This document shows, piece after piece, positions 9,625 to 22,693 of a stretch of 64,000 nt of DNA. The stretch covers positions 1 through 64,000 of the forward strand of contig JASANH010000306.1 of NCBI GenBank assembly GCA_030248295.1, written 5' to 3'. How positions within the stretch are numbered: position 1 is the first letter of the stretch; every line of letters begins with the position of its first letter. The notes beneath the pieces are model-generated. The model had not been told where the DNA came from. It worked only from the letters and a program-made list of their open reading frames with translations, and searched no databases. The position numbers and the translations under genes are program-made. Source of the stretch: Mesodorylaimus sp. YZB2_4 (Eukaryota > Nematoda > Enoplea > Dorylaimida > Dorylaimidae).

Positions 9625-11010
9625 CGAGGCCGTATTCTCGAAAGTTGGCTGGAAAACAGTGAGCTGACTGGAAAAACCCATTGAGGTCATCCCTAAATTT
9701 CCGATTAGGTGAGTGTAATATTTCAACGCGAGCTCACCCTACAGTAATATTCCAGTGAGGTGACTAGAGAAAGGCCTAACGGAATTGTGCTTCTCTAGAA
9801 ACAAAACTTGGTGGATGGAAGGTTGCGGTCAGCGTGAAAGCGCAGTTTCAATGGCGCACAGTGCCCCTTCTAATTTACAAGTCTAGACGGCTCAACCTAG
9901 GGCGACTGATGACTGGTTATTAAATAGGTTCGCTGCCCTATTATAATTACGGGACAGCATAGGCGATACAGAAACAGCGCAACTAAACTAGCGTTCGGCT
10001 GGGTCCATCTGTGCTTTTGTGCATATACAGTACACCAACCATTAAACTATTGTAAGTCCCGACAAATTACGGCAAAACAAAAGAAATGTTTACTGGGCAC
10101 CCTTGGAGAAGACACGAGGAAGCTGAACTTGAATCCACAAGACGTAGAGGGCTGCACAAGATGAAGACAAAAGTGCGAAAAAGCGTGCCCTGCTCACGGC
10201 GGACTAAACGCTCATAAAATGATGACTTTAGCGCTTGCTCGGCTCCCAGTTCAGGAGAGTGTCAGGTTGATCTTAATTCTACAAACGGGACCATACGTGC
10301 AACATATACGAGTAGAAACAAGCGGATAAAAGCATTAGATTACTTGCCTCACTCTCCAGCAAAGTTTTATGCGGAAACGGTTTGATCTGTTTCGCTTAAA
10401 TGAGGGCAATCAGATTGTATGCCCTGATAAACTGTGATCCCAAACGGCCCGTTAATCAGCAACTGTAGCACATTAGCTTGCGACATGCGTCATATCAGCT
10501 GCTATCTATCATGATTTCCCTAGGCTCATTATCTCTCGAAAATTCTCGCATGTTTCAGTCTTTGGCCAAGTTACGCAGCCTCAGCATAGCATTGCATAGT
10601 CGATAGTCACCCTCCATGTTACCCACAAATCACCTTGACCCACGATAACTGCTTCGTTAGAAGAACCTATCCATCCAACAACGATAATCACGAAGTTTAG
10701 GGCTGTTGACAATAATGGATGTGTATCATTCGCTTAAAACTACTTCATTAGACCTCGCTGGAAAAGGTTTCGAGGACCGCCTCGATCTTTTTCCCAGTCA
10801 CCCCCGTTATCTCGACGAACTTTTCTCACGAACATTTTTTTGAGAATACTATTTCGTACCAACTTTGCTCAGGGACTGCAAAATTAGACTCGGTGACAGG
10901 AAAACAGTGACAGAAATACGTTCGAGAATAGCTATCCCAGTCAGCTCAATGGGAAAATGCTCGGTGAGCGGAAGACCTCGCTGGAAAATGCTTCGAGAAT
11001 ACTGCCTCCG
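9625..11010. mobile_element. Non-autonomous element A (1.39 kb)
   Basis: The left tip CCGAGGCCGTATTCTCG (from 9624) is inverted at 10994-11010 with two mismatches. Both ends carry subterminal motifs CAGTGAGGTGACT / GACCTCGCTGGAAAA in opposite orientations. There is no coding capacity. Element B (22999-24384) has matching tips, the same subterminal motifs and the same length. Confidence 0.6.
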
Positions 11011-12540
11011 ATTTGAGCTCAAAACAAACGCCGCAGCCAATGGAAGGAGCCAATGACCACGTGCGGTCCAAGAACCATACTACATTTTTTGGAGCCTTAG
11101 GCGATTCTGCCTCTCCATACAAGCAAAGATTTGACATTGTTGCTGACCTGCGGGGCTGGCAAAATCATCGACGCTGAAACAAGTTAATCCTAAGCTTCCT
11201 GGGCGACTGTCTACAATTATACGAGGATTCTGAAGAGGCTTCGACTGCGAACGGGTCCTTGACATACGCGGCACTCGCCCAGGCCTTCGCTAACAAATGC
11301 GGACTAATTCGCCAGCCTCGAATTGGACAACGTCGAGCAGGCACCCTGGCGTGACCATATCCTTCTCCTATGCCGCTCGTGTGCACACTAGGTGGACCCG
11401 GTTTTCCCGACCTCGACTACATCGCAAGAAACAACAAGTCATCATAAATAAATCATCATTGTAGTTAGCAGCCTGCTACCTTTCCAGCCGCCTTCCACGT
11501 GGCTCACGATCTGTCCTATGAGGCTAGCATTAGAGCCCCAGGAATACCCAATGATTTGGTATAACCATGACGAATTCCGCATGCCAATATGCTCTCGAGC
11601 GCACCACGCCAATCGAGGATGAACCATCAGCTCACCCAAAAGTAGTAAAAGGGGGGTACTGACCTATTCACTTATGTGGTACAATGGTTGAGCACAATGG
11701 TTGGCAGTGTTTTGCTGTCATGTTTAAACCACCAACAGTAATCCTGGAGCAGGTACAGTAATCCTAAAATCGTCAGAGGACAGAGACATCGTTTTTAAAT
11801 TTGATTAGTAATTGTGTTCGGCAAAGGACTGACGAGTTTTTCTCACAAACTAATGATGTGACTGAAAAAATTTGAACAATTATTATTGGTTTTTTTTGTC
11901 GAAGGAACTTTTCATGTTCTGTTTTTTTAAAAATTATAATATCAGTAAAGGACTGACAAACTTAGTTTTGATATATCTTATTTCTTCGTTACATTTTGAT
12001 GTGCGTGGCTGTATGATCTTGTGAGCATCCTGTGTTTTTTATTTATTTTGTTAAATGTGCATTCAGAAAAATTTTTGTAATTTTTTGCTCAATGTTGTGT
12101 ACTTGTTTGTAGTGTTGCAAAGGATGTCGGTTTTTCAATATGACTTTTTTTCAGTTTTTTTTTTACTAAAATAATGTTACCATGAACGCAAATATGACCT
12201 ATCGTATCACCATTTAATCAAAAAAGTATCTACATCCTGGAAAAATCATAATCAAATACTCAAAAACTTTGGTGCGTGACAAAAAAAACCGTGGAGCAAC
12301 CTGTGAAATCATGACTGAAGAGTAAAGCAGACGCAAATTTTATTCACACGCGTGCATACTTATTGTGCAAATAAGGTAACAGGCTACAGCACCACAGCCA
12401 CCACAGAAACAGCTGACAATCCCAATTAGAAACAGACTGACAAATGAGCTAAACCACGCAAACGAGATACCCCCATTTTTTTATTTTAATTTTTGTTTCC
12501 TTGCATTTTTTTCTATTCTTGCATGAAAAAAGACTTCAGA
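11011..12540. other. Intergenic DNA, no gene seen
   Basis: 11,000-11,650 is moderately GC-rich with short open frames on both strands but no recognisable domain. 11,650-12,540 is AT-rich, with repeated AAAGGACTGAC motifs near 11,825 and 11,948. Confidence 0.5.
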
Positions 12541-12544
12541 AAAG

Positions 12545-13340
12545 TATCCTCAAACCGATGCTTGTCCAAATTGAATTGAGCCCTGTTTGTCAAGACCCAG
12601 AGTCTCTTCCTCAGTGATTCCCATAAATCTACCAGTTTTCCTTTTTTCCTCGAAATCCATTCTGGCGAACCAACCACATCTCTGGACTGACTGCAAAACT
12701 ATGTTCGCTACCACGAAAGTAGATTTGTTTTTTATGCCAGCCGCAGCGAAGATCTTGTTCTCATCTCTGATCTTGATGGAAGGGTCCACTCTTTGGAGAA
12801 GGCCTTCCACTTTTTTCCAGAACTCAAGCACTCTTTAGCACTCTACGAAAACATGGTATCCGTCCTCGCGGATACTCTGGCCCGCTACTGTCCTACAGTA
12901 CTTGCACGACTCATCTACATCTGCGAAGTTGGTGATCCTACTCCTCGTGTTCAGTGCCTTGTACAGGAGACTGTAGTGTATCGACCTGGTCAGACCGTCC
13001 ACATGTTTGCTCGTGTTTAGTCTCTAGTAGGCCCTGAAGTCCAGCTTAGCTGTACTAAACTTTTCACACCAGTAACTTTGCATGGCAGCTGTGGCCTTCC
13101 CTGTCTTCTTCTCCATCAGGTGTTTATAGAGCATCTTTGTTTCGACATGCTTTATCGGGTGTGTTTTCGTGTCCAGCCCGACCCTGTGCTGGTCAAGCAG
13201 CTTGAAGTCCGCTGTAAGCTCGGCCCTTCTTGTATCTTTGTTCAGACGAGGTGTCTTTATTTCTCCCACATGACATAACTTTGATTGCCTAAGTCGCTAG
13301 AAATAATTAGTCGAAACATCTGTGCCATACGGCTTCCTGC
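12545..13340 (-). pseudogene. 3' fragment of a Tx1-like LINE (ORF2 C-terminus)
   Basis: Minus-strand frames match the C-terminal part of the LINE ORF2 at 47291-50848 in the same order. From 13340 down: LAQQEAVWH, TPRLNKDTRRAEL, HRVGLDTKTHPIKHVETK, the terminal zinc motif CKYC...DGYHVFVEC, and VLQSVQRCGWFARMDFEEK. There is at least one stop (after FVEC, near 12835) and frame changes between blocks. An A-rich stretch at 12,470-12,540 (minus) fits the 3' tail. It is a 5'-truncated, older insertion of a sister family. Confidence 0.8.
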
Positions 13341-13359
13341 TGCGCCAGATGACTTTGAA

Positions 13360-13460
13360 TATGACTTCGACCTTGACTTTGACAGGGGTTAAAAATTTTT
13401 TGACTTTGACGGGGCAGAAATGCCTCATTTTGACATTGACATTGACTCCAAATTGACCCA
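13360..13460. repeat. Degenerate GACTTTGACATTGA repeat
   Basis: GACTTCGAC, GACTTTGAC (twice) and GACATTGAC (twice) recur with short spacers. Confidence 0.5.
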
Positions 13461-15490
13461 TCAAAAAATTTCAAGAGACTCTGTGGACACGGCCCCTTGT
13501 CCCACCAGGTAGCTTGCATGCCGCCCTCGTTTCCAGTAGCCAGCCTTCGCCCATGTCTGGGGCGGAGGTTGGCTACGGCCGAAAGTGTTGGGGTGGACAA
13601 GACGACTCTCTTGTTCACTCCTCCTTCCGGACTAACATTGGGCTGACGTGCTGGAATAAACTGTATCTTTTTGAAACCCTGAAACTTTAAGAGGCAAAAG
13701 AAGATCCTGTGCACATGGTTTATTTGGTTGTGCCAAGTAGAGTGTTCTGAATCGTAGATACTGCTAACTATTTTTGCCAGGTAGGTATGCAATGAGCATA
13801 ACCGCGCTTCCAAAGAGGTACTGTATATAGCATGAGCGACCATTATCTCTCTTTTGTGCCATGCTGCGGGGTGCTTTTTTGTAGGTCAAACATTTCTTAG
13901 TTGACTGACTTGACAAATTTTAGCAAGTTTGTGGATGAAATTTTTTGCGTATGGCGACTAGGGATAGGTCAGGCAGGATACCAGCATTGAGGCATCGCGA
14001 TTATGCATATGTAGGCGTGAGCACGCTAGGTACACACTGATCCTCATACAAGAAGCTATCAACCTGAGCATCAGCGCAGTATACCCGCACGCGGGTAACG
14101 GGGGGTTACTCCTAGGTCACGATCCATGTTTTTTGATTGTACTGTGGGCGAAAAAAACGGAAAACGAAAAAAATCCCGATCCCAGTCCCGATGTATTACC
14201 CACGGTAATCAACAACCTGATTTGGAAATGGCATTATTTGAGTTATCGAGCATGGCAGTGATGGCCTCTAGGGATAAAATCGGTCGGACAGGAATGCACC
14301 CGAGTGTGATCATGCCTGCGTTCAAATTCTCCTGCATCCATTACATGTACTTCTTTTTTTTGTCGTGCAACGATTGTGTCGGTCGTTCGTCGTCATCTTC
14401 TTGGACACAAAATTTTGGCTTGTTCAGGCCAATAAGAGTGCAGGCGCACTTCTAGGTTGCGTGTGTGAACTTTGTGGCGCAGTGCGTTGGAGAATGCACC
14501 TCGAAAATCATCTCGCTCGCACTACAAGAACGTCATGCAAATCTTCCAAAATGCTGCCCGCAAGGAATTCTGTGTGAGGCCCGTCTCGGCCAAGAAAGCA
14601 AATAAATCTAGAGGCGAGATCGGGGAGACATAGGCAACTGATTGAGACGGGCAATGAGAGTTTTACGGCAGTGGGTTCTCATAACGAAATTGTTGTTTGG
14701 CTAGTTCGCGTGACAAGTTAAAGACCAATTATGTTACGAGAAAACACCAAAAAACCTCTCATTTTGCAGCAGGAAACACGAATCGATGCCTTGTGATTAG
14801 GCTCGCTACTTGGCTTGCAAAAAATTAAGGAAAAAGAAACTGCGGAAAGCAGACATTGACTATTGTCCACTGCTTTAGTCTGTAGGCGCTGAGTCACAGT
14901 CTCCAGTAGCGTCAACAATTGGGCACAAGGTGAAAATTATTCAGGATTTCATTGCCGTGGTGCATGGCGTGCATGCCATACGTTTGAGTATAAAGGGAAA
15001 GATCCCACAGTCAGTAGAAATCCATTCACCGTTCATAGTAGGAGAAAACCCCTCGTGATATAAGTGATTAGGAGAACTCAAAAAGTCAGGATCAGCTCAC
15101 CTGTCGGATAGTGCGCAATGGGCGCTGTGGCTCAGGGGGTTTAAGGCAGTGCGATCAGAACTAACTTGTCGCGGTTTCTACCCTCATCAGACACTTTGCT
15201 TTTGCGACTCCTTTTGTTTTGAAGGTCAACTATACAGTGCCTACTAGCTTGGCACTTGCTTCTACAAACCATTCTGTGCTTTCAGCATTGGCGCATTCCT
15301 GCTGCAGTCGAAGTGGGTGATCAACAGGCAGCTTGCGCTACTTTTCATGTGCATGGACAGGCTAGACTTTGAGATTTTGTAACCCCCTGCCTGGTAGGCC
15401 ATGGCAAGTGGGAGAGAGTAGTCGATACTCTTCCCTGGCTCGGAAACGTCAACCCCTCGGGTTGATGTTTCAGCCGTAGGTATAGTCGCT
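13461..15490. other. Intergenic DNA with no convincing gene
   Basis: A minus-strand frame of 178 codons (13843-13307) overlaps the LINE fragment and the GACTTTGAC repeat. Plus frames at 14126-14577 have poor composition. I see a hairpin CCCGCACGCGGG near 14,086 and a possible tRNA-derived SINE head at 15,121. Confidence 0.4.
15121..15190 (+). repeat. Possible tRNA-derived SINE head
   Basis: GTGGCTCAGGGGGTTTAAGGC (15127-15147) resembles a pol III A box and GGTTTCTACCC (near 15173) a weak B box at normal spacing. No cloverleaf is convincing and no second copy was seen. Confidence 0.25.
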
Positions 15491-15494
15491 AAAC

Positions 15495-16575
15495 TTGCCT
15501 GCTCCAGTCGGAGTTTTAGTCCCGCCGACTTCAGTCGACCAAGGACTTCCAGTCGTCATTTTACCCTCGCCCGCCAAACACGGTGAGGCAGTCAAGATTG
15601 AACGCCACGCATGGCCAGGCCTCGGGAATCAGTGGAAACAGCGTAACCTCTGGTCTTCAGGCTCATCGCCAGACTACGGAAGCGACATCGTAGCGATGGA
15701 TTTACGCTGGTCGTCCATTTTCCACGACGGACTCGCATATGCCTTTCGAGGCATCTGCCAGCTTCAGCTCGCGATGATGGGATTCGATTTGGCCATGGCC
15801 CACAGTGCCCAGACCGCAGTAGCTCGTCGCTTCCTTCACAACCCAAAGGTCATTGGGTGCCTTACTGGCCGGTTGTTACGTATGGCCATGTGTCGAAGTC
15901 GAAACCTATGAGTTCCAGCCTATGGGTGATCCCTGTACTGAATGGGTCTCACTCAATTTCACAGTCAAACGAAAATTTATGTCTGGATTTATGGATCCAT
16001 CGACTCGCATCATTTATTAAGATTCAGCTCCTGCCGATTGCAATCTGGTCCAGGAAATTCTTTTGCACGACGCCACAAATCGAATTTTATCTATTCTGCC
16101 AAAACTGGATCCATACGTCCATACAGTGGAATTCGATTCTAGAAACGATATCTTCGCGGCTTTCGACGCCCAACGCAAGATTTTGCGGGAGTCAAGTCAA
16201 CCCGCTTTTCATGGCTTCTTTTCTCCAGAAACCCAGCGCATTCTGGATAACTTGGCTCAAAACACTCCATGGGGATGGTTCAATCGTCTCGCTGTTTATC
16301 TGCAGTGGGCTTGGATCAACGGTTGTTGTATTCTCGTCACAACAATCTTCCTCTTCAAATTACTTCCGCCCCGGAACACCGCCAGAGACTACATCATCAC
16401 TCCTGGTGAGCAAGTGGTCGCTCGCTACCGCCCTCATCGGACCCGCCGTCAACCAGGACATGGCCCTGTCGAACACACTGTCCGTCCTGATCCTGGGCCA
16501 GCTACCATGGCGCTCCCGAATTCAAACAGATTGCCACAGGACAACCTCGCATATACATCAGTGTGTGAAGTTTGA
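15495..16575 (+). pseudogene. Decayed Env-like / viral-type glycoprotein coding region
   Basis: Three consecutive open segments in different frames look like one broken coding region: 15495-15911, then a stretch around 15880-16010 with two cysteines and a YEFQPMGDPC block, then 16063-16575. The last part has aromatic-rich WFNRLAVYLQWAWI running into a hydrophobic segment and a basic tail, the layout of a transmembrane subunit. An in-frame stop near 16018 and frame changes break it. The arrangement recalls envelope-like genes of invertebrate BEL/Pao or errantivirus-type elements, and a BEL/Pao integrase remnant lies 10 kb away. This is inference from layout; the family is not proven and no LTR or polymerase is adjacent. 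Confidence 0.35.
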
Positions 16576-16585
16576 GAAACGATAG

Positions 16586-19060
16586 ATGATAGCTAAATGT
16601 GCTTGCTGTTTTATCTTGATGAGTAGGCTGTGGAATCCAATTGTGCTGTCGACAGAAAAAAGTTTTCAAGACTTCGAGGACGATCATGAAGACAAACTGC
16701 GTAAGTAGGCGTGTATTTCGAAGACTAAGTCAGTTTTAGGTCCTGTGTCATGAGCTACTATCTTTTTATTACGGCAAGATTCCCACCACCCTCATAATCT
16801 TTTCCTTGGACTCCATTACCCTCCCATAAATCCTCTAATCCTTGAATTCAGCACGTCCTCATCTGAAGTTTTGCCGCTCCTACTTTATAATCGAGGTCTC
16901 TGTTACATGCTGAGAGTAAATTTTTGAATTGGCGCCAGAGGTCAAAGAGAGATCGGCTACAATAGGAAATATAAGAGAACGCTTGCTAGGAATCCCGCAT
17001 AGCGGGCTTAGAGTGGATAAGTAAAATGTAAGATGATAGCAGTCAAATAATAACTTTTTCAAAGCGTAGATTTTGTGCTACGATAATATCTTAAATGCAG
17101 CCTTTTTACTCACAGTAGATACAGTACTGAAAGTGAAACGTCAGGACTGAAAAATTACTTTTGTGACCAGTTTGGCAAAAAAATGTGTTCAGAATCTTCA
17201 AATCTGATTTCTGCTCAAAATCCTCTGAAAGTCCTTTGAATTCATCGTATCAACAACATCGCTGACTTCGTCTGCGGGGAGGGGGTCGGTGGTCGGCGAC
17301 ATGGCGGCTCATGGTTGCTTGTAAGAAATTTTTTTTAAAAATTTTTCTCGCGAACATTTAAAGCTGGTTTGGGCGCAAAACATCGGGTCTTTTTTACCAT
17401 TAAAAAATGAATTTTTCTTGAGGGGGGTTAAAAATAGCATAGGTACCTGCACAGCCTCGCCGGGCGGGATAGGAGGGTCTCCGTCACGTTAAAAAATTGT
17501 TCTTCGCCAAAAATAGTAGGGGTGGGGATCAAACACAGTACCTGCACACCCTTCCTGAGCGGGACAGGGGGGGGGGGGGGTCTGAAAAAGCAAAGGGTGC
17601 AAAATATTTTTTTTGGGAGGTCTACTCTACCTTAGATACCCAGTCAGGGATTTTGTCGTATCAAGCTGGCTGGAGCCTTGTACTAGCGTGAGCTATATAC
17701 TGTACATACTGTACATTTGCTGGACTCCTTAGTCTACTAGGCAGGACTTGAGATTTATGTGTGACCCAATAATGCACATCACGACATTTGTCGTCTGGCA
17801 TTGTATTAATTATTGTCCTAATTCTGACGATCATCTCTTGCTTTCAGAAACCATCAAAAAAGTCTTTCAGCGCAGGAAGAAAGGCGTGTACCCCTCAAAT
17901 GTGAGGGCGATAAACGATCAGGGGGAGGGGGGGGCAGGACTAACAGAATAGGTACTGGATACGACACTCCATGAGGATCCGAAAGGAAGACTGGCCAGTC
18001 TGTCGAGCTAGCTTAATTTTGATCAAAAACCGTAAGTAAACTATCGCATGAAAATGAAACTTACGTTTTGATATATTTGTTTATTTTAGAACTTCACTCC
18101 GGAAGTCAAATATTATTCCTGGCAAAGCTCAGAAGAAAGAATTCAGCAACCTCACTCAAATGGTCAGAAGCTATAGGGCGTGATTGGAAACCAAGAGAAA
18201 ATGGATGAAAGGTCAGGTTGTGTGTGGAATGGAGTTCCTGTTCATGCGTCTTCCTTTTGTCGGATAATCCATGCAATTTATGGCGTAAAATGATTGTGGC
18301 AGTAAAGAAACCTTATGAGTGAAGTGGGATCGTAAGCGGGTAGAAAGGAGGGGACCGGTGGATATGGACTAGCCATGCTACGAGCTTCTTATCATAGGTC
18401 TTATGTGACCTGTGAATTTCTTATAGCCTTCTTATAAGTCTCATGAATATTCTTACCAGTCTTACGAGTCATATAAGAAATCTTACATGTTTTTCTTGTA
18501 GCTAATTGAATGGTTTCTCATGAGATTTCTTAGAAGTATTATCAGGTGTTTTTCAACGTGGGGAGGCTATAGTTGAGCGAGGCTATAGTTAATACGATTA
18601 GCTGTCATTGCGCTGTGCAATTCGGCTGAGGCTCACCGCTCATATACATAAGTAGCCGCCTGTGAGGCGCTAAAAAGTGTGAATGTAACATCAGAGGAAT
18701 TCGTGTCCCTCGTTGATTGGGTGTCGGAGTAAGTTCTTGGGTCACAGTCCACACGTGAAGTAGCTGTCAGAAACGTGTATAGGACGTATGTCAGGTGGTT
18801 ATGGTGAAAGACAAGTGGTTGATGACTCTGGTTACAAGTCACTTTTTTTAAACCCTGCCTGCTAGTGACTGAACATTCCTGTCAACTTAACCTGGCTCGG
18901 ATTGAGGTAAGAAGGGAAAAGAGTGAAACGTAAAGTCTGATCCTGAGCAGTGAGCAGTGAGAATTTTTGTTTTCCATCTATAGGTCGCCAATGCAGTGAC
19001 TGCTGCAGCGTCTGCGACTTAAGACTCCAGTCGCAGAATAATCGCTAATGCAACATCAGC
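16586..19060. other. Intergenic DNA, no gene seen
   Basis: It contains G homopolymers (around 17570-17580) and a TCTTAT-rich repetitive patch at 18,385-18,550. Orphan acceptor-like TTATTTTAG is at 18,083-18,091, but no supported exon follows. Confidence 0.45.
18385..18550. repeat. TCTTAT/TCATAAG-rich degenerate repeat
   Basis: TCTTAT, TCTTAC and their inversions recur about every 15-25 bp. Together with the similar patch at 35,880-36,060 this suggests a family of low-complexity foldback sequence. Confidence 0.4.
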
Positions 19061-19067
19061 CCTATCA

Positions 19068-20353
19068 ATGGAGGCAAAGGCGAATTTCCCGAAATATCCG
19101 ACCATCCAACGGCAACTGGCTCGTGTTCTTCACCGCGAGAATGCACCATATCCCAACCCGCAAACGCTCCGAGACATCGATATTCCAGCCGAGTTTCGAC
19201 TGACAAAAGCTGACGAACAGTTTCTGCTCCACGATTCAGGCGAGCAAGACCCAGAGCGATTTCTTATATTTTCGACTCCAAGAAATATGCAAACACTGCA
19301 GCAAACTAGGGTGAGCGCCTGCTTTTTCACCTTCTCTAGAAACTTTTCTTACATAGAAGATTTTGGTTCGCTTCAGGGGTGCTAAAGGTTCGACGGAACA
19401 TTTAAAGTCTGTCCAGCTCTTTTCCGACAGCTTTAGACGGTGCATGGGCTGGTTAACAATGCTGTTTTGCCCCTGGTCTATGTATTCATGGCTCGCAAAA
19501 CGGAAGCCTTGTACAATAAAGTGTTGGATGTTTCACTCGATGGTTTCAACGCGGGGCCTCAGTTCATCGTTTCTGACTTCGAGGTTGCAGCGATAAACAG
19601 TTTTCGAGGTAATAGAACGTACAGCTAAAAGAATCTTGGCCCTGTACTTATTGTTTCCATTTAGCTCGATTACCAAACGCTCAGATGCACGGCTGTTTTT
19701 TTTTTTATCTGACGCAGAGCGTATGGCGCCATGTGCAGGCTTTGGGCCACCAAGATCGATACAAGACTGAGGAGCAGTTTCGAATCAAGGTGAAGATGAT
19801 CACTGCATAAGCTTTCGTTCCAGTCCAAGACGTCGAGGCCTCATTGGATATTTTGATTCACGAATATAAGAACGATGTCGATCTTATGGGTAAGCTTTAC
19901 TACCGTTTCTGAGGACTGTTCTCCTTACTGTCTAATGATTTAGACGTGATCCGTTATTTCGAAGATAATTACGTTCGTAATCGAAATCGACGACGCCCAG
20001 TAAGATTTCCAATCGAATTTTAGAATTGCCATCACGCAACAGCTGAAGGCCAGCCTAGAACGAACAATAATGTTGAAGCTTGGCATTTGGCATTTGAGGT
20101 GGGTAATTGTCTTATTTGCATCGAAACATTTGCTTTTTTTCAAGCATATAATTATCAGAACATGATTGGATCGCATCATCCGACAGTGCATCGTTTCGCG
20201 CAGTCGTTACAACTGGAACAATCGCTAACAGAGACGAGAAAGGCAGTCTACGAAGCTAACGACAATCGATTAAAGAACCTTATCAACGATTATCCTAACC
20301 GCGACCGCATAGATTTTTCACGTGGCTGTTCATACAGATTTGATTTTTATTAG
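19068..20353 (+). pseudogene. MULE-type transposase, intron-containing, several stops
   Basis: The order and motifs are those of a MULE transposase. The N-terminal part has DIPAEFRLTKADEQFLLHD and FLIFSTPRNMQTL. The DDE core start is FDGTFKVCPALFRQL. LPLVYVFMARKTEALYNKV and FIVSDFEVAAIN (second acidic residue) follow, then AFVPVQDVE, YFEDNYV, TNNNVEAWHLAF and the C-terminal HHPTVHRFAQSLQLEQ. GTGAGC...CAG and similar introns interrupt it (for example 19311-19376). In-frame stops lie at 19434-19436, 19808-19810 and 20021-20023 (the last replaces the Trp before the TNN-WH block). The gene is therefore dead but was recently intact. FLYWCH fingers often found with this family are not visible. Confidence 0.8.
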
Positions 20354-20487
20354 GCGATTACGAATGCGTCATCGCATGAGTATGCTGACGGTCTTCAAAA
20401 ATGGTTACTTTGACGCAATGTCTTTTATGTACGTATTTATGTTCCAGATTTAAAAATATTTGGTTTTATTTGCAGATAAAAACGTCA

Positions 20488-20600
20488 GCGTTAACTCGTC
20501 TCGCGGTGAAATGTCATCACGTTAAATTGTCTTGCGTTGAAATGTCGGCGTTGCAACGTCTGCGCTAAACTGTCCTTCGGTAAAAGGTCATAGCGCCAAG
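20488..20600. repeat. Degenerate 15-16-bp tandem array, about 7 units
   Basis: Units of the form GCGTTGAAATGTC/T follow one another: GCGTTAACTCGTC, GCGGTGAAATGTC, ACGTTAAATTGTC, GCGTTGAAATGTC, GCGTTGCAACGTC, GCGCTAAACTGTCC, CGGTAAAAGGTC. Substitutions keep the GCG-n-AA-n-GTC frame. Confidence 0.7.
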
Positions 20601-22690
20601 CTAGATATAGTGTGTATCGCGGTGGATTCCTGGCGCAGTACAAGAGCGTACTGCATTTTATGTGCAGCCTTTCTCACCACGCTAGAATAACCAAGGTTTG
20701 AGGCTTTTGTGTGGCTTGTTTTGAAAAATACGCGTACGGAATAATTGGGTCGAGTTTACAAGCTAATTGAATCTAGCTACCAAAATATACAGTGTGTTTG
20801 CACAAGGTAAGGGATCATCTAACAAGTGTAAAGAAGGTCATAGTATACTCGTGTCTGGTACACAATAACGTTACCTACAATGTTAAATGACAGTGAGTTG
20901 TGGGGGTATTATTGTCAGTGAGCTAGCATACGGAGCAGTGTGCAATTTTTTTAAAACGAGTAATTGTAAAGCAATGTCGGAAAGAGAAAAGTAACGGAAA
21001 CCAAAACGCAGAGTACCACGGAAAGCGATGACACTTGCAAAAGAAGCAACAACGATAAAGTCATATCACTATTGATCGTGCTGAATGCTCTTTCTAAACT
21101 GTGGTCGAAGCTAGCTAACAACTTGGCAAGTAGGACTTTGTGGAGAGTACGAGTACGTTCAGGTATGTGTCTCTAGGATAACTTTTGCTAGATGTTATTT
21201 GCTACAATGCACATGTAGCAGATAACGTGCGGCAGAAGATTGAGACAATGCGAACTAACGATGCCATAAACGTCGGAAAGAACCAATCGTTTTTCTAGGT
21301 CATTGCCTGAAATCGATGAGAATAGACTATTCGATCTGGACCTTATCGATTGCGTAAGTACCATTATTTGCCTCCTGCCCATCACTTGCATGTGAATTCG
21401 CGTGCGCTATTTCTGACACTTTCCCTCCTTGCGTTAGACTTTTGATTCTTTTAATTTCATTTCTTTGCGGATAGGATTTTGAACCTATCCCAAAACTGAA
21501 GATTTATGCCTTCGTTATTCCTTGTACCCACAATCGTTGATGGGTTTTTTTTGTCTTCATGATCAGTAATTAGGTCTTTTTACCCCGCAATGCATAGGTG
21601 TATGACCAATCTTTAATGCAGTTAGTTCCCCTTCCGCACATTCTTCAGTCTGGCTTTTCGACATAAAGGGGAAGGGGCTCAGTAGTTAGCGGTCGACCGA
21701 TAACTCGACTCTATAACACGCAGGTATATATCTACACGTGCTATATCATCCAGGCGAACGTTTTACTGGGAGGCCCTCCCATTAGAGACAAGAGGTGATC
21801 GATAACGTTAAAACAAACAAAACCATGCCAGCTTCTGTTTGTTCGCTTACCTTCCAGTTTTAAACGGGCTTGCCATTGCTCACTGATGAGTGAAAGATGA
21901 AACAATAGAGGGGAATTGTCAGGTTATGCCTTGTCTTGTTGTGTTGTGTGTTGTGTCATTTGCAGTCGGTTATTTTTCTGGAAACGCAGATTCAAGAATT
22001 GGTTTTGTGCTTGCCAATATGCTTCCTATTGTCGTGCATGATGGAGGCTGTAAAAGGAATTCAAGTTTTTTAGCACTGTGATGTTGCTTTTTTCTGGCAA
22101 TGGGGGTTGCGTGAGGGCAGTGACGATGGGGAGACTAATTGTAAGTGAGCATTAGGTCTCTTGAAACCTTTTCTGTGAACATCAAGCTATGCCGAAGTCA
22201 TTGACCATTTCACCTGGAAAGCTTATGGCCAGATAGAGGGTTCTGCTTGGGGCTACGGTTACTTACTCAAGGTACTGTCAGTTTGTGCCAAGGAGCATGG
22301 GTGAGGGCTCTAAATGCTTCTATGTACAGTAGGCAACCGCAGCTGTGGCAATAAAAATGCTTACGCGCATGTATTTTAGGTCTGCTTATCGGATTTGTCT
22401 AGGATCGATCGGACTATATTACAGGACTCGTTGCGCCTAATGCACTACGTAAATGTCATCAACCATTCTAAAAAATTTCAGAGTATAGGGGGCATGAGGA
22501 TCAGAGGAAGAGCAGGAGGTGATAAGGCCCTGTAGGAGGAGTGGTCGTCCGGAGAAGAAAGCGGAAAGGGACAAGCTTGTGGCTTTCACCGCCAAATTTC
22601 ATTCAGATGAACTGCAGGCTTTATGCCGCATTCGAATAGACCACAATGTTTCGACACGCCGCGATTAATTGGAATACTTCATGCAATTAG
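20601..22690. other. Intergenic DNA, no gene seen
   Basis: Short frames only. A hydrophobic 63-codon frame at 21890-22081 has no supporting signal. Confidence 0.5.
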
Positions 22691-22693
22691 AGT

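Noticed and set aside
13307-13843. 178-codon minus-strand frame
   Set aside because: Part is LINE fragment and GACTTTGAC repeat; the rest has no domain or splice signals.
21668-21725. tRNA-like GGCTCAGTAGTTAG sequence
   Set aside because: No B box and no cloverleaf.
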